A stretch of 64,000 nt of DNA from Codonopsis lanceolata. Taxonomy: Eukaryota > Streptophyta > Magnoliopsida > Asterales > Campanulaceae. Below are positions 33,941 through 45,248 of this stretch, in pieces; position 1 is the stretch's first letter; the number at the start of each line of letters is the position of its first letter. The notes beneath the pieces are model-generated. The model ran no database searches. It had not been told where the DNA came from and saw nothing but the letters and a program-made list of their open reading frames with translations. The translations under genes were made by a program, and so were the position numbers. Where the stretch lies: contig CM028377.1 of the NCBI GenBank assembly GCA_013146195.2, positions 63,138,285 through 63,202,284 on the forward strand, read 5' to 3'.

Positions 33941-35420
33941 TTTCATTATGGCATTTTTTGTCAAGCAATTTGTAGTTATATGAAATGTCCAAAAATTGAT
34001 GGTCATAGATGAAAAGATGTTTTCAAATTAGAAATTCCCCAAAAAAATAAAATAAAATTGAATCCGTCCCCACTACAAAAAAATTAATCGCTGTACACCT
34101 CATATTTTTTTGATAATTAGATAAAAAAAATCATATGTCATGCATTGTAACACCCAAAATCATGTCTTATGATATATAAAATAAGACACTTTTATACATC
34201 ATAATGTACAATTGATATACTAAGATGCATGAATTGCATTTTTACGGTTACGAAAAAATATAAGTGTAAAGCCATTAAAAACTTTGAAATGAAGACTGCT
34301 CGAGTTGAGCACATCGGAAGCAATTGCAAACAAAAAGTAATAGCATGATCAATCAAAGAGAATAAAAAGATATTAGAGTCAATAGACTTTCAAAATTTTA
34401 TTATTGCCAACCTAATCTGATTTAAACAAGGAAACAGAAAAACTTATTTGCTGATCCAACGCGGTCGCTTCATTTTATGTGACGCGACCACTTTGCTTCG
34501 ACGCCGCCGTTGAAGAAAACAAACAACCTAATCGAGTCACACTATTCACAACGTTTACAATTTTTTTCGGAAAAGAAAAGAAAACAAACAAACAAACAAA
34601 AAGTTTAAGGTAAAAACTTGTGTAAGACGGTCTTACGAATATTTTTCGTAAGATTAATCTTTTTTTTTTTTAAGTAAGATTGATTTTACTTACCTGACTC
34701 ACCATATATTAGTAGATTGAGTTGTGAGAGAATAGAGCTTCGTCTTATTAATAAAGATATGTGAGATAGTCTTAGTGGAAACTTCCTCAAATTCTAAAGC
34801 AATCATTGTCGCACCTTTTATTCGGATGAGATTTACTTCACTGTTTGAACAAGAAGTGTGTGTGTGTGTGAAAGCCACTGCTCCAGCCTAACTCGACATC
34901 AAAATAATACACCGACCTAACATGGGAAGATTTTAATGTTCTATATATAGCTAATGTATTCTTCGACAAACAATGAACAACTACAAAAACAACACAATTT
35001 AAACGTTGTGACTTGTGAGTGGTCCAATTATTGTAAGAGATCAAGCCCAACAACTTTATTTGACTTTACTCATTAATAATTTGTGAAGTGTGATGTGTGA
35101 ACCCTTGACAATGCAGGAACTTGATTAATCAAGACAAGGAGAAAATCAGAAAACTATTATTTTTTCTTGGTAAATTTCAAACAAACCATATTGTTTTCGC
35201 AGTATTATATTCTTAAAATCTGCTTTATTTGGTAGATAGAAAATAAGATTGTGATGGAAAGAGTGGGTTGGGTAAGTAATTAAGTTTTTTTTTTTGAAAA
35301 AAATACGGGCCGGTATATCTTTTAAAACATGTTTTTAAATGAATCAAGCTATTTTTTGAACATATCTTTTATGTATAATTTTAGGACGAAAGTACGTCAC
35401 TGCCTTTGTCCTCGTCCTAC
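33941..35420. other. intergenic, no gene seen
   Basis: AT-rich. A small palindromic GTAAGACGGTCTTAC lies near 34621, followed by an inverted TTCGTAAGAT motif, as in plant MITE fragments. Nothing else is supported. Confidence 0.5.
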
Positions 35421-35428
35421 AGCAACCC

Positions 35429-36133
35429 CAGGGCCGGCCCAAGGGTGAAGCAAGGAAGCCCTTGCTTTAGGCCTCAAAAATCTTTAGGCCTCCAAAAAAA
35501 ATTACATTAAAAAATATATATATATTAAGTGACTCCTAGTTTTTCTCATTAGGTTACTTAATGAGAAATTAATATCATTGAATAATAAAAATTTAAAAGA
35601 CATTAGGTTACTTAATGAGAAATTAAGGTCATTGGATAATAAAAATTTAAAAGCCAATTGTTTTAACCTTGAACATTCTTTAAAACATAATGACAACTCT
35701 GATATTGATGAATTAGGTCTATTTACAAAACTATTTGTAAAAGAAATTATACAAATGGAAAATGATACACAAATTGACATACTTAATTATATAATAAGGC
35801 TTGATTCTTTTCCAAATGCGTATATCACTTATAGAATAATGTTTCTCGTAACTGTTGCATCGCCAAAAAGAAGTTTTTTAAAACTAAAATTAATAAAATT
35901 TTATCTAAGACCAACAATGTCTCAACAAAGATTAAGTGGATTAACTTTATTCGATTGAAAAAGAATTATTAAATGAAATTGATTACAATAATTTAAAAAT
36001 AATTTTGCATCCTAAAAAACACAAAAGATGTTCTTTAAATCAAAAATGTAATAATTAAAAATATATTATTTGATTTTAAAAGGCCTCACTTTAAAGTTTG
36101 CTTTAGGTCTTCATAAGTGTTGGACCGACCCTG
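35429..36133 (+). mobile_element. hAT deletion derivative
   Basis: 705 bp, ends CAGGGCCGGCCC and GGACCGACCCTG (inverted, 2 mismatches in 12). Flanked by AGCAACCC (35421-35428) and AACAACCC (36134-36141), an 8 bp duplication with one change. Subterminal TTGCTTTAGGCCT is repeated, inverted and diverged, near the right end. Carries the last part of a transposase gene. Confidence 0.9.
35578..35990 (+). pseudogene. hAT transposase C-terminal dimerisation domain remnant
   Basis: Open frame to 35958 with SFPNAYITYRI, VTVASPKRSFLKLKLIK and RPTMSQQRLSGL, the hATC dimerisation signature of the TTF-type zinc finger hAT transposases. The catalytic region is missing. After TGA the frame continues with KRIIK. 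Cannot make an active transposase. Confidence 0.85.
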
Positions 36134-36141
36134 AACAACCC

Positions 36142-36830
36142 TCGATATTCCTTTTCCCACTTTTAGCTTGGTCTTATCTTTTCTCTCTGGATTTTCTTTT
36201 TTTTTTTTTTCAAGAAGAGTGAAAAAGAGATCTTGAATCTCTTCTTTCTATCAAATCAATATCAATGTTTACTTGAGTTTGGATAATGCTTCATGCAACT
36301 TTCATTCCCACCAAGATAGCCTTGAATCAAAGAATTGTTAAGGGAAAATGTGTCATAGTTTTTGATCTTTGGATTTATAAGTCAACCAGCCGCCTTTCTA
36401 ATGTTGCAAAAATGAAGCTCTTTACTTTTCTTTACTTCATCTGTTCACCGGAGCTCGTACTTTATTTTTCAACTTGTTGCCTTTCTTTACTTCATCTTTA
36501 CTCCAAGCTCTTTATTTTTTTTATTTTTTTTTCTGAAAGTTAAGGGATGCGATTGGTGATTGTGGATTTCACTGAAGCTCGTGCTTTGATTGGTCAGAGC
36601 TTGGAGCAGGACAAATGATGGACTTCATCAGAGTAGGACAGATGATACCAAAATTAGAGATAATGGGACTCGAAGTGGATGTTGTAATTCTGGTATCAAA
36701 GAAGATCGAAGATGGAGATGATGAACTTTCTGTCTTTTTAACTTTCCAAACATTTGCAGATTAAGTTTATTGTGGACGGAGAAGGGAGGAACGATCTTGA
36801 TACTGTGAAAATTCACGTTGCACAACCTGA
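36142..36830. other. intergenic, no feature seen
   Basis: T-rich, with short frames only. Confidence 0.5.
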
Positions 36831-37320
36831 TGCCTGAGTTTATCAATTTGATGCCTGAATTTGTCAACTTAATGCTTGGATTTGTTAACCTGATGCCTAG
36901 ATTTAACATTTTTGAATTTTTTTGATCTTGCAAAAAACTGTGAAAACAATCCTGATGCAAAGCCTTGGCATCAGCATTTTTGATTTTTTTTTTGCTTGAA
37001 TAAACCGTGAAAACAGGTCATGATGTCAAAGCCTTGACATCATCATTTTTCGGTTTTTTGGGCTTGACCGCTTGAATAAACTGTGAAAACAGTCCTGATG
37101 TCAAATCTTAGTATCAACATTTTTGAATTTTTTTGCTTGAATAAACTGTGAAAACAGTCCTGATACCAAGCTTTAGCATCAACATTTTTTGGTTTTCTTG
37201 GGCTTTGAATAAACTGTGAAAACAGTTCTGATGCCCAGCCTTGACATCAACATTTTTTAATTTTTTTGCTTGAAAACAGTCCTGATGCCAAGCTTGACAT
37301 CAGCATTTTTTGGTTCTTTT
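36830..37320. repeat. ~65-85 bp tandem array with GTGAAAACAG and GATGCCAAG
   Basis: About six imperfect units: TGAATAAACTGTGAAAACAG, then CCTGATG(C/T)CAAG, then TTGACATCA(A/G)CATTTTT and a T-rich linker. GATGCCAAG and GACATC are inverted to each other in each unit. The GATGCC..GGCATCAGCATTTTTGG motif also occurs at 33708-33740, so the two arrays are related. Confidence 0.8.
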
Positions 37321-38744
37321 TTTAGGCCGGATGAGATTTGTCTTCATTAATGACATTTTTGTCATTTAGCAACCAATTTATAATTATATGAAATGTCCAA
37401 AAATTAATAGAATAGATGAAAACATGTTTCTTAAATTATATCCACTTGAAATTTGACTTTTTTTTTGTTTGTTTATTGTTTATTTACTAAGATGAAAGTT
37501 TGAGTATTGCAAATATATAATGGATGAGATTTGTGTCCTTATTTACCATTTCGTAATGTGGGCGAAAAGATTCGAGGAATGATAAAACAATATTCAACGA
37601 AAGTGAAATTATTAGTCCACCCATATTTGTACCTAACTTATCAATTATCAAACAATAAAATGGAAATGTATTTTCCTTTTTAATAAGTTTGTAAACATAT
37701 CCATCTTACTTCTCCAACTTTTTATTTTTCTTCCTCTCATAATAACATGTAGCGCCTTAGGAGTACAATATGGTATGTCTATGTGGTGCAACACGTCAAG
37801 AAGTGCGACGACCATGGTCTTCCTAATTTGAGAGGTCCAAATTTGTAGAGACGACCTTATATATTGTGTATATAATTTAATGTTATAAATTTTTACAATT
37901 GGTTGCTTTATGCAATGGTTAAGACGTACTTTAGAAAGATTGGAGATTGGAGATTGGAGATCATGGATTTCAATCTTGGAGGAGTTGTCAAGTTTGTATT
38001 AATTTTGGTCTGTAAATTTACTTTTAAAATATATAATATATAATGCACAATAATTATCATAATAAATTTAGCTGTCTCAAAAAATTATGTACATGAGTGT
38101 TGACTTTTATACATAGGTTAAATTTATATCCTAAGCATTCGACCATTTTTTTTGAACATTTTCATCAAGGACCCCAAAAGTTCAAGGTCGGCCTTGATCA
38201 CGAGCAATAGCGATATATAACAATGTCGAAGTGGTTCCAAGTTGATCTTGCTTTTTAATCACTTTGATACTATAATGTGTTGTTGTTGGTCATAGTGCAC
38301 TGCATACATATAACACATGATGCTTCAAAACTATGATATATTTTCTCTTGCATTAGATTCTCATTTCCAATATCTACTTTCACTCGATCAATGCTAATTT
38401 TTTCATCCAACGTATTTTAAGAAATACTTTCATGATAACAGACCTAGCAATTTCTTTCGATTTTTATAGCATGATCAGTGCAACCGTGAATTCGATTCTA
38501 TGTGGTCATGTGTAATTAATACCTTTAATCATATGTGACATTTTTTCTCTGTTCATTCACATTCAATTAAAACAGACCTCTCAAATTCAAATGTGAATTT
38601 GTCCTTATGTGACATACATCTCACCACTAAAATGAAATTTGACAAAAGAAAATTAAAAAATAAAAGAAAATGGAATAAACAATAGAAAGAGTTTTTAAAA
38701 ATAAAAATGTTATCTTCAATGTAAAAAAAATTGGTTGATATGTC
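37321..38744. other. intergenic, no feature seen
   Basis: AT-rich; a short GATTGGAGATTGGAGATTGG direct repeat lies near 37942. No coding motif. Confidence 0.5.
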
Positions 38745-38749
38745 ATATC

Positions 38750-38977
38750 TGTAGAAAATAATAAACTTCAGGAATAATGACATAGTCTTTCCATTGATAA
38801 AATCACATATTTATATAGGAAGTTACAATTAGGGTTATATTAAAAGTGTAGTACAAAAAATCTTTACAAAAGAAATTACAATAAGGAAAGAGTTACACAA
38901 TAAAATGAACTATACAAGGAAGGTAAATAAAGGGAAATACTAATAACAAATAAATATAAAGATATTATTTTCCAATA
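38750..38977 (-). repeat. copia 3' LTR
   Basis: Plus-strand start TGTAGAAAATAATAAACTTC, end TTTTCCAATA. The minus-strand CCATCTTGCGGGGGTA just outside it is the polypurine tract. Confidence 0.92.
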
Positions 38978-39029
38978 TACCCCCGCAAGATGGATCCTCG
39001 CGAGGAGAGACCAATCTTGTTAAGAAGAA

Positions 39030-39500
39030 GTTGATAGCACTGCCGAGATAGTGGCTAAGTGAGAGCATCAGCGAGCTGATCTACCGAGGAGACATGAGAT
39101 ACCCGTAAGATCCCATCTTGAACCTGTTGGCGGATGAAATGATAATCCAGAGCAACATGTTTCATGCGGGAATGGAACACTGGATTGGAGCATAGATTGG
39201 TAGCGCTAACATTGTCACAATAGATGATAGGTTGCTCTAAGGAGGAGATGACGAGCTTGCCGAGGAGTAAGGTAACCCAGCGAACATCAATAGTAGTAGT
39301 AGCAGTAGCAGCAGCAGCCCGGTACTCGGCCTCTGTCGAGGAGCGAGCAATAGTACGCTGTTTTTTCGAGATCTAAGAGACATGATTGCGACCAAGATAA
39401 ATGATGGAAGCATTGGTCGAGGTGTAGTCGTCCCTGTTCCCCGCCCAGTCGGCATCAGCAAATGCATAGTAGGACAAAGAAGACTGCTGATGAAGAAAGA
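39030..39500 (-). pseudogene. copia RNase H remnant
   Basis: Minus-strand motifs ADADWAGN, SSTEAEYRAAA, IIYCDNVSAT and RMKHVALDYHFIRQ give the copia RNase H order with the D, E and D acidic positions. One stop lies before SKKQRT and another near the C-terminus. Confidence 0.85.
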
Positions 39501-39802
39501 TACCCTTGTCAATAGAGCCACAAAGATAACAAAGGAGATGTTTGGTCACGAGTCAGTGATTCGAGTTCGGCCTATGCATGAACTGGGAGAGTTTGTTAAC
39601 CACATAAGCGATGTTCGAGCAAGTAAGGGAGAGATACTGGAGACTCCTTATGACAATTCGGTACTTAATGGGATCCATAAGGGATGTACCGGAGTGGAGA
39701 GAAAGGACCGGCCGAGGTGGTTAGCGGTCGCCATAGCATCCTCATACCGAGCTAGATAGAAATGTATCCTTGTTGAGAGAGCATTAGACAAGACATGGGG
39801 TT

Positions 39803-40510
39803 TCATGTGAGGTCTCGTATCGATCCCTTCCATGTCCCCTTAGGAGAAAAAAAAGCATTAGACCAAGGGGTGACACCGAGGAAATAGTGAAGGTCGAGGT
39901 CCTTGAGCGAGAAGCGAGCAGGGAGGACATTGATGAAGTCCTGAACAGCCTTGTCATTGTTGCCCGTGATGATGATGTCGTCAACATAGACGAGTAGCAT
40001 GAGTGATACCTTGCTCGGCGAAGATGAAGAGCAAGGTATCGGCTACAGAGTTCTTGAATCGAGCAGAAACTGACAGAGTTCATTGTACCATGCCTGGGGT
40101 GCCTACTTGAAACCATAAATAGCCTTGGGTAGACGGCAAACATGATGAGGTCGGTCATAATCAACAAAGCCCTGTGGTTGAGCCATGAAGACTTCTTCAG
40201 TGAGTGTCCCTTGAAGAAATGCATTATTGACATCCAATTGTCGAAGAGCCCAACCCCGACTGACAACAATAGAAAGGATGAGACGAACTATTGTGGGTTT
40301 AACCACCAGGTTGAAGGTTTCATGATAGTCAACCCCTGGCCTTTGATGAAATCCTTTAGCGACTAGGCGAGCTTTATACCTGTCAATTGTGCCATCAAGT
40401 AGCCTTTTAATTCGAAAAATCCATTTGCAATCAACAATACTGGGAACCCCTATAGGAGGTACCAAGTCCCAAGTGTCATTCTTAATGAGAGCATCATACT
40501 CCTCAGACAT
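39803..40510 (-). pseudogene. copia reverse transcriptase remnant
   Basis: The first part (40510-40103) has KWIFRIKRLLDGTIDRYKAR, GVDYHETF and QLDVNNAFLQG. After stops, the active-site motif LLVYVDDIIITGNN lies at about 40000-39960, then FSLKDLDLHYFLG. Synthesises cDNA in an intact element. At least one stop follows IYGFK and a frame break lies between the two parts. Confidence 0.9.
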
Positions 40511-40950
40511 AACCTGTTGCCACTTACTGTCTTTAATGGCCTGGGTGACACAGGTTAGTTCATTGTTCGAGGATAGCCGAGCAGAGAGGCTAAGCTTGTA
40601 AATAGGTTTGTGGATGTTGTTTTTGGAGCGGGTGATAATGGGAGAAGTGCGAGCTACTGTTGGTGGAACAAAAGGCTGGCAAGGGTGGATGGAGGGATTT
40701 CAGTTATAGAGGGGAATGAATGCTCGATGGATGGTGGTTCAGGTTGCTGGGTAAAGGTTGCTCGGTGGATAGTTGTTAGGGCTGAAGAGGTAAAGGTTAC
40801 TCGGTGATTGGTGAGACTGAGCTGGGTAAATGATCTCCAGTCAGGCCACTATGAGGACAGTTCGTCGGTGGCGTGTATGAGGCCGCAAGGATATGATGAG
40901 GCGGTAACCAAGTGTTGTGGGTGGACTCATTAGGGTGAGGAAGAGCCAGG

Positions 40951-41723
40951 TCAACCTTGGAGAAAGGGAAATTCTGACTCAACAAACCTAACATGACGGG
41001 AGACATATAGTTTGGATTTGGACGAGTCACAACATAGATAGGCACTTTGGGTGAGAGAGTACCCGAGGAAGACACAAGGGGTTGACCGAGGATCAAGTTT
41101 ATGAGAAGTGTATAGTCGCAGCCATGGATAGCAGAGACAGCCAAAAGCACGAAGCTTAAGGTAGTTCGGAGTAGACCCAAAAAGTTTTCGATATGTAGAA
41201 AACATGTGGATAGTAGGTGTAGGAAGGCGATTTATGAGATATGTGACTATAAGGAAGGCATGCGACCAAAAGGAGAGAGGGAGAAAGCGAGGCATCGGTC
41301 AGAAGAGAGAGACAAATCTCGACAATGTGGTGATGAAAACGCTAGGAGAAGCCATTGTGCTCGAGAGTGTGAGGGGGATGTAAGGTGCGAGATGCCTTTG
41401 CTAGCGAGGTAGGTGGCTAGCCCGGTGGTCTCGGCAATGCCAGTATACTCCCATCCATTATCCGAGTAAAGTGACAATTTTGTTTTTGAAGCGGTTTTCA
41501 ACCAGGGCTTGAAAGCAAGGAAAAATGAGGCAACATCATATTTTCGTTTTAGGGGGTAAAGCCATATGTAATGCGTGTAATGGTCAACGAATATAACATA
41601 ATATTTGAACCCATCAAGAGAAGTAATTGGGGAGGTCCAAACATCAGAGTAAATAAGTTGAAAGGATAAAGAAGAGACAATAGTAAATAAAGCAAACGAA
41701 AGTTTGTGACTTTTATTGCTCAA
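40951..41723 (-). pseudogene. copia integrase remnant
   Basis: The core starts with QLIYSDVWTSP (first Asp) and FVDHYTHYIWLYP, then SLYSDNGWEY (second Asp). A frameshift near 41290-41330 hides the third acidic region. The next frame continues FWSHAFLIVTYLINRLPT and LRAFGCLCYPWLRLY, the usual sequence after the copia DDE core. Confidence 0.9.
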
Positions 41724-42148
41724 ACACGCATTACAAAAAATGGAAGAAACTCTATTATGCTTAAGAGTAAACTTAGACTAGGTGACGTTGAACTGGGGGA
41801 GAGGGGTGACCAAGACGATGATTCCAGTCAGGGGAAGAGCTCGTGGAACTGGTAAAGGCAGTAGGTTGATGAGGAGGAAGAGAGCTCGGCCATTCATACA
41901 CACCATGCTTAGATTGTCCAAGGTTCCGGTCTGTAGATCATTCACATACAAAGAAGTTGGTGGGAATTCAATAGATGTTTTATTGGATTTAAAAAATTAG
42001 GAAATAGAAATGAAATTTCGTTGCATGCTAGGAACAATTAGAACATTATGTAATTGAAAAGTAGTGGAGGAAGAAAGGTTGAACCCACGTTGGCAATAGG
42101 CAGACCAGTGCCATCACCAATAACCATGTTGTCGTTACCCGAGAATGG

Positions 42149-42260
42149 CTAATGGAGAGACATATTCCTAAGATCATTGGTGACATGATGAGATGATCCA
42201 TTATCGAGGAGCCAACTCGGAGAAGGGTTACCCGTGGTTGTGGCTATATGAGCACGCGGG
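42149..42260 (-). pseudogene. copia protease remnant
   Basis: WLLDNGSSHHVTNDLRNMSL is the copia protease active-site region, with DNG in place of DSG. It follows a Ser/Pro-rich linker from the gag end. No intact zinc knuckle could be read before it. Confidence 0.8.
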
Positions 42261-42479
42261 TGCCAGTTGTTGGTCATGGGCGAGGAGCGAGCAGGCATGG
42301 ACAAGTTAAAATGAGGGCCACTGAGACACCGTGTGACTTTGTTACATGCAGCCTTGACATTTACCGAGGTAAAGACGACAAGAGCCCAAGTTGGTGGTTG
42401 TTGATGAGCGAGCTCCTTGAGCAGGCTGCTGTGAGCGATGATGCTGGGTAGATCCATGTGACCTCGTGGACGCGGTGTT

Positions 42480-43160
42480 GGCCGTGACTGGGTGAGGAAT
42501 TGGAGCGGATTGCTTCAGAACTAGCTCGCGATTGATGAGCTTCTCATGGAGTTCATCAAAAGATATGGGAGTGTCACGGCCTTCAATGACATTAGAGACC
42601 TGGAGATATTCCTCGCCGAGACCGCCCCGTACTGTCTCAATAAGATCCTCATGGTCGAGGGGTTTGCCTAGGGCGGCAAGTGCATCAAACTTCCCCTCGA
42701 TAAGCTACATATACTCGAAAATTGACTGAGTACCTTTCGTAGCCCGTTTGAGTTGGTCCTTAATTTGTTTGATGTGCCCATAAGAGGGGCGAGCAAAGGT
42801 GTTGGCGAAAAAGAGCCAGGCATCCCGAGTTATGGCCGCTTGACCAATGAGCAGCACCAGAGGCGAGGTGAGGAAACCGACAAGGGCACCAAACAGTAGC
42901 TTGTCTTGGCGCATCCACGGGATGTAGGTCGGGTTAGGGACATGGGCATTGTGGACGGTGATGCTCGTTAGAGGACAAGGGGAGGTGTCATCGAACAAAT
43001 TTGTATAGATCGTACCCGATGAGTGTGGATTCAACTTGAAGTTTCGAGGTCAGGTAGCTGGTATGGGTGAGCATGGTGATGTTGTGGTTGGAGATGTTGA
43101 TGAGTTGGTAGGTTTTGGTGGCATCGGTGGGATCTTGGATGGTAATGGTGTTGGAGGCCA
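42480..43160 (-). pseudogene. copia gag remnant
   Basis: ATG at about 43160 opens MASNTITIQDPTD. After a frame change, YIPWMRQDKLLFGALVGFL and AITRDAWLFFANTFARPSYG give the UBN2/retrotran_gag pattern. After a stop the frame continues with LVLKQ-type gag end. Confidence 0.85.
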
Positions 43161-43235
43161 TGCTGAACCTAGGGAGAGGGTGATGATGGTTATAGAGTTG
43201 CGGAAGTTTGGTGGTTTAAAGGTTTTGGGAGCGAA

Positions 43236-43247
43236 GCACTGATACCA
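43236..43247 (-). promoter_or_regulatory. copia primer-binding site
   Basis: Minus strand TGGTATCAGTGC, one base from the initiator tRNA-Met complement TGGTATCAGAGC, directly next to the 5' LTR. Confidence 0.9.
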
Positions 43248-43475
43248 TGCAGAAAATAATAAACTTCAGGAATAATCGCGTAGATTTTCTATTGATCGAA
43301 TCACCTATTTATGTAGGAAGTTACAATTAGGGTTACATTAAGAGTGTAGTACAAGAAACCTTTACAAAATGAACTAAAATAAGGAAAGAGTTACACAAGG
43401 AAAAGAACTATACAAGGAAGGTAAATAAAGGGAAATAATAATAACAAATAAATATAAAGATATTATTCTCCAATA
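43248..43475 (-). repeat. copia 5' LTR
   Basis: Partner of the LTR at 38750-38977; starts TGCAGAAAATAATAAACTTC on the plus strand. Confidence 0.92.
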
Positions 43476-43656
43476 ATATCCACACCCTCATCCACAGCTG
43501 TATTGATTTTTTTTCTTTCCAAAAAAGTTATTAAATATTAGGTGATACTCTTAGTATATTTTTTTGTTGCTAATAACAAGGCAAAAATCAATATTATTCC
43601 ACCAAAAGATATCAATGCAAAAAAATAATAATAAAGGCTAATAAACGATCAATTAA

Positions 43657-44643
43657 GGCTTCGTTTGTTTCACGGAAAATGACTTATGGAAAACGTTTTC
43701 CTCATTTTTCGGTATTTGATAACCTTAGGAAAACGTAGTCAATGTAAAATATTTTCTGAGTCAACGGAAAATGAAGGCTTTTTTTCCGAAAAATGACTTA
43801 CAGATTCATTTTCTGTGAGTCATTTTCCAAATGTTCGGACACCTTCCGCCTCCTTTCAAAATTACACATATTTACTTACACACACAATATTTCACTAACA
43901 AATAAATTGTTTAGAAATATAAACGAAGTTTGTGCATACTATTTATAAATTATAATTTTAATAAATAATCACTACGTCCTAAAATTAGTGTCAACTATAT
44001 TATTTAGGGACATCCTAAACATTATCAATTTTCTATTTTAAAACATTTTTTTCATGTCAATTATAAAAAAAAATATTTGTAATTGTGAGATTAAAAAAAT
44101 AGATTTTGATTTGATACAACTAATGATAAATTAAAGATTACTAAAGAAAAATTACTTAAAATTCAACATTATCTTATATTCATTATGTGTATTAATATTA
44201 GAATATATTTTTTTGTATTTATTCATATATAGTTTTCCGTAACATTTTCTAAGGACATCCTAAACGTTGTCTATTTTCTATTTTAAAACTTTTTTTCCAT
44301 ATCAATTATCAAAATTTTATTTGTAATTGTGAGATTAAAAAAAGATGAACCTTATTGATTTGACATCACTAATGATAAATTGAGGGCAATTAAAAAAAAC
44401 TACTTAATGTTCAACACTATCTTATATCCAATATGTGCATTAATATTAAAACATATTTTTTGTATTTATTCATATATTGTTTTCCGTAACATTTTTCGTA
44501 TGTTTGTCAAACACCCGTAAATGTTTTCTGACATATTTTCAAAAGATTTACCAAACACCATAAAATGAAATCTTTTCATTTTTCGAAAATCATTTTTCAA
44601 AAATTATTTTCTGAAAATGATTTTCCGTGAAACTAACGGAGCC
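43657..44643. mobile_element. PIF/Harbinger-like MITE with internal duplication
   Basis: 987 bp. The ends GGCTTCGTTTGTTTCACGGA and the complement of GGCTCCGTTAGTTTCACGGA form an inverted repeat, followed by GAAAATCATTTTCC-like palindromes. TAA on both sides (43654-43656 and 44644-44646) is the target duplication. Inside, a unit of about 245 bp starting at about 44010 is repeated from about 44255. No ORF. Confidence 0.85.
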
Positions 44644-44646
44644 TAA

Positions 44647-45243
44647 TTGTTTTTGACTATATCCCAAAGTGAGCTTTTCGTAGTTTGACTATAAATTTTT
44701 TATCACATAATTCTTTGTACTTGGATTAATAAATGCTGTAGTAAAATTGATCAAATTGAATAATTCCTTGCGAAATTGTTGGCCAGTGTCATTTGAAAGT
44801 CAAACTTAATTTTTAATAAAAATGATACTTTTAATAATCTATTAGTAATAAAATAATATTTTTATATCTTAATTTTTGAAAGCGAACGCTTTAAATAAAA
44901 CATTCCAAAATAAAATAGTGGACTACTTACACGAAACAGAAGGGGTAATAAATATTATAGCTATGTAATAAATATTAATAATGTAATTTATTTTAAAGTA
45001 CTAAACACTATAAATTTTATAAATTATAATAAATTGGTCTATTATATAAATTATTTTGTATTTATTATCAATAAATAAATAAATAAATAAATATACTAAA
45101 TTATTTGGAAAACAAAATCTCATATTTAAAATATAGAAAATTACATATCAACTAGTACTGCTCACTTCTCCTAACGGAGAGGTTGGGTGTTTAAGTCTCA
45201 CTAGAGACACCCTGGACTTTACAACTCTCAATAGAGAGGTTGG
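44647..45243. other. AT-rich spacer ending in a short repeat
   Basis: No gene. 45165-45243 holds copies of CTAACGGAGAGGTTGGGTGT and CTCACTAGAGACACC, which continue on the far side of the next LTR element. Confidence 0.6.
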
Positions 45244-45248
45244 GTGTT

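Larger units (their letters stand above)
38750..43475 (-). mobile_element. complete, decayed Ty1-copia element (Ale-like)
   Basis: 4726 bp. LTRs of 228 bp at 38750-38977 and 43248-43475 are flanked by ATATC on both sides (38745-38749 and 43476-43480), a perfect 5 bp target duplication. About 24 mismatches between the LTRs by eye (roughly 10%) point to an old insertion. Gene order on the minus strand is gag, protease, integrase, RT, RNase H, the copia order. Stops and frameshifts occur in every part. The Ale lineage is a guess from short LTRs and motif style. Confidence 0.93.

Noticed and set aside
37900..38000. tRNA-derived SINE
   Set aside because: GGTTGCTTTATGCAATGGTTAA and a later ATTTCAATC loosely recall A and B boxes, but spacing and tail do not support it.
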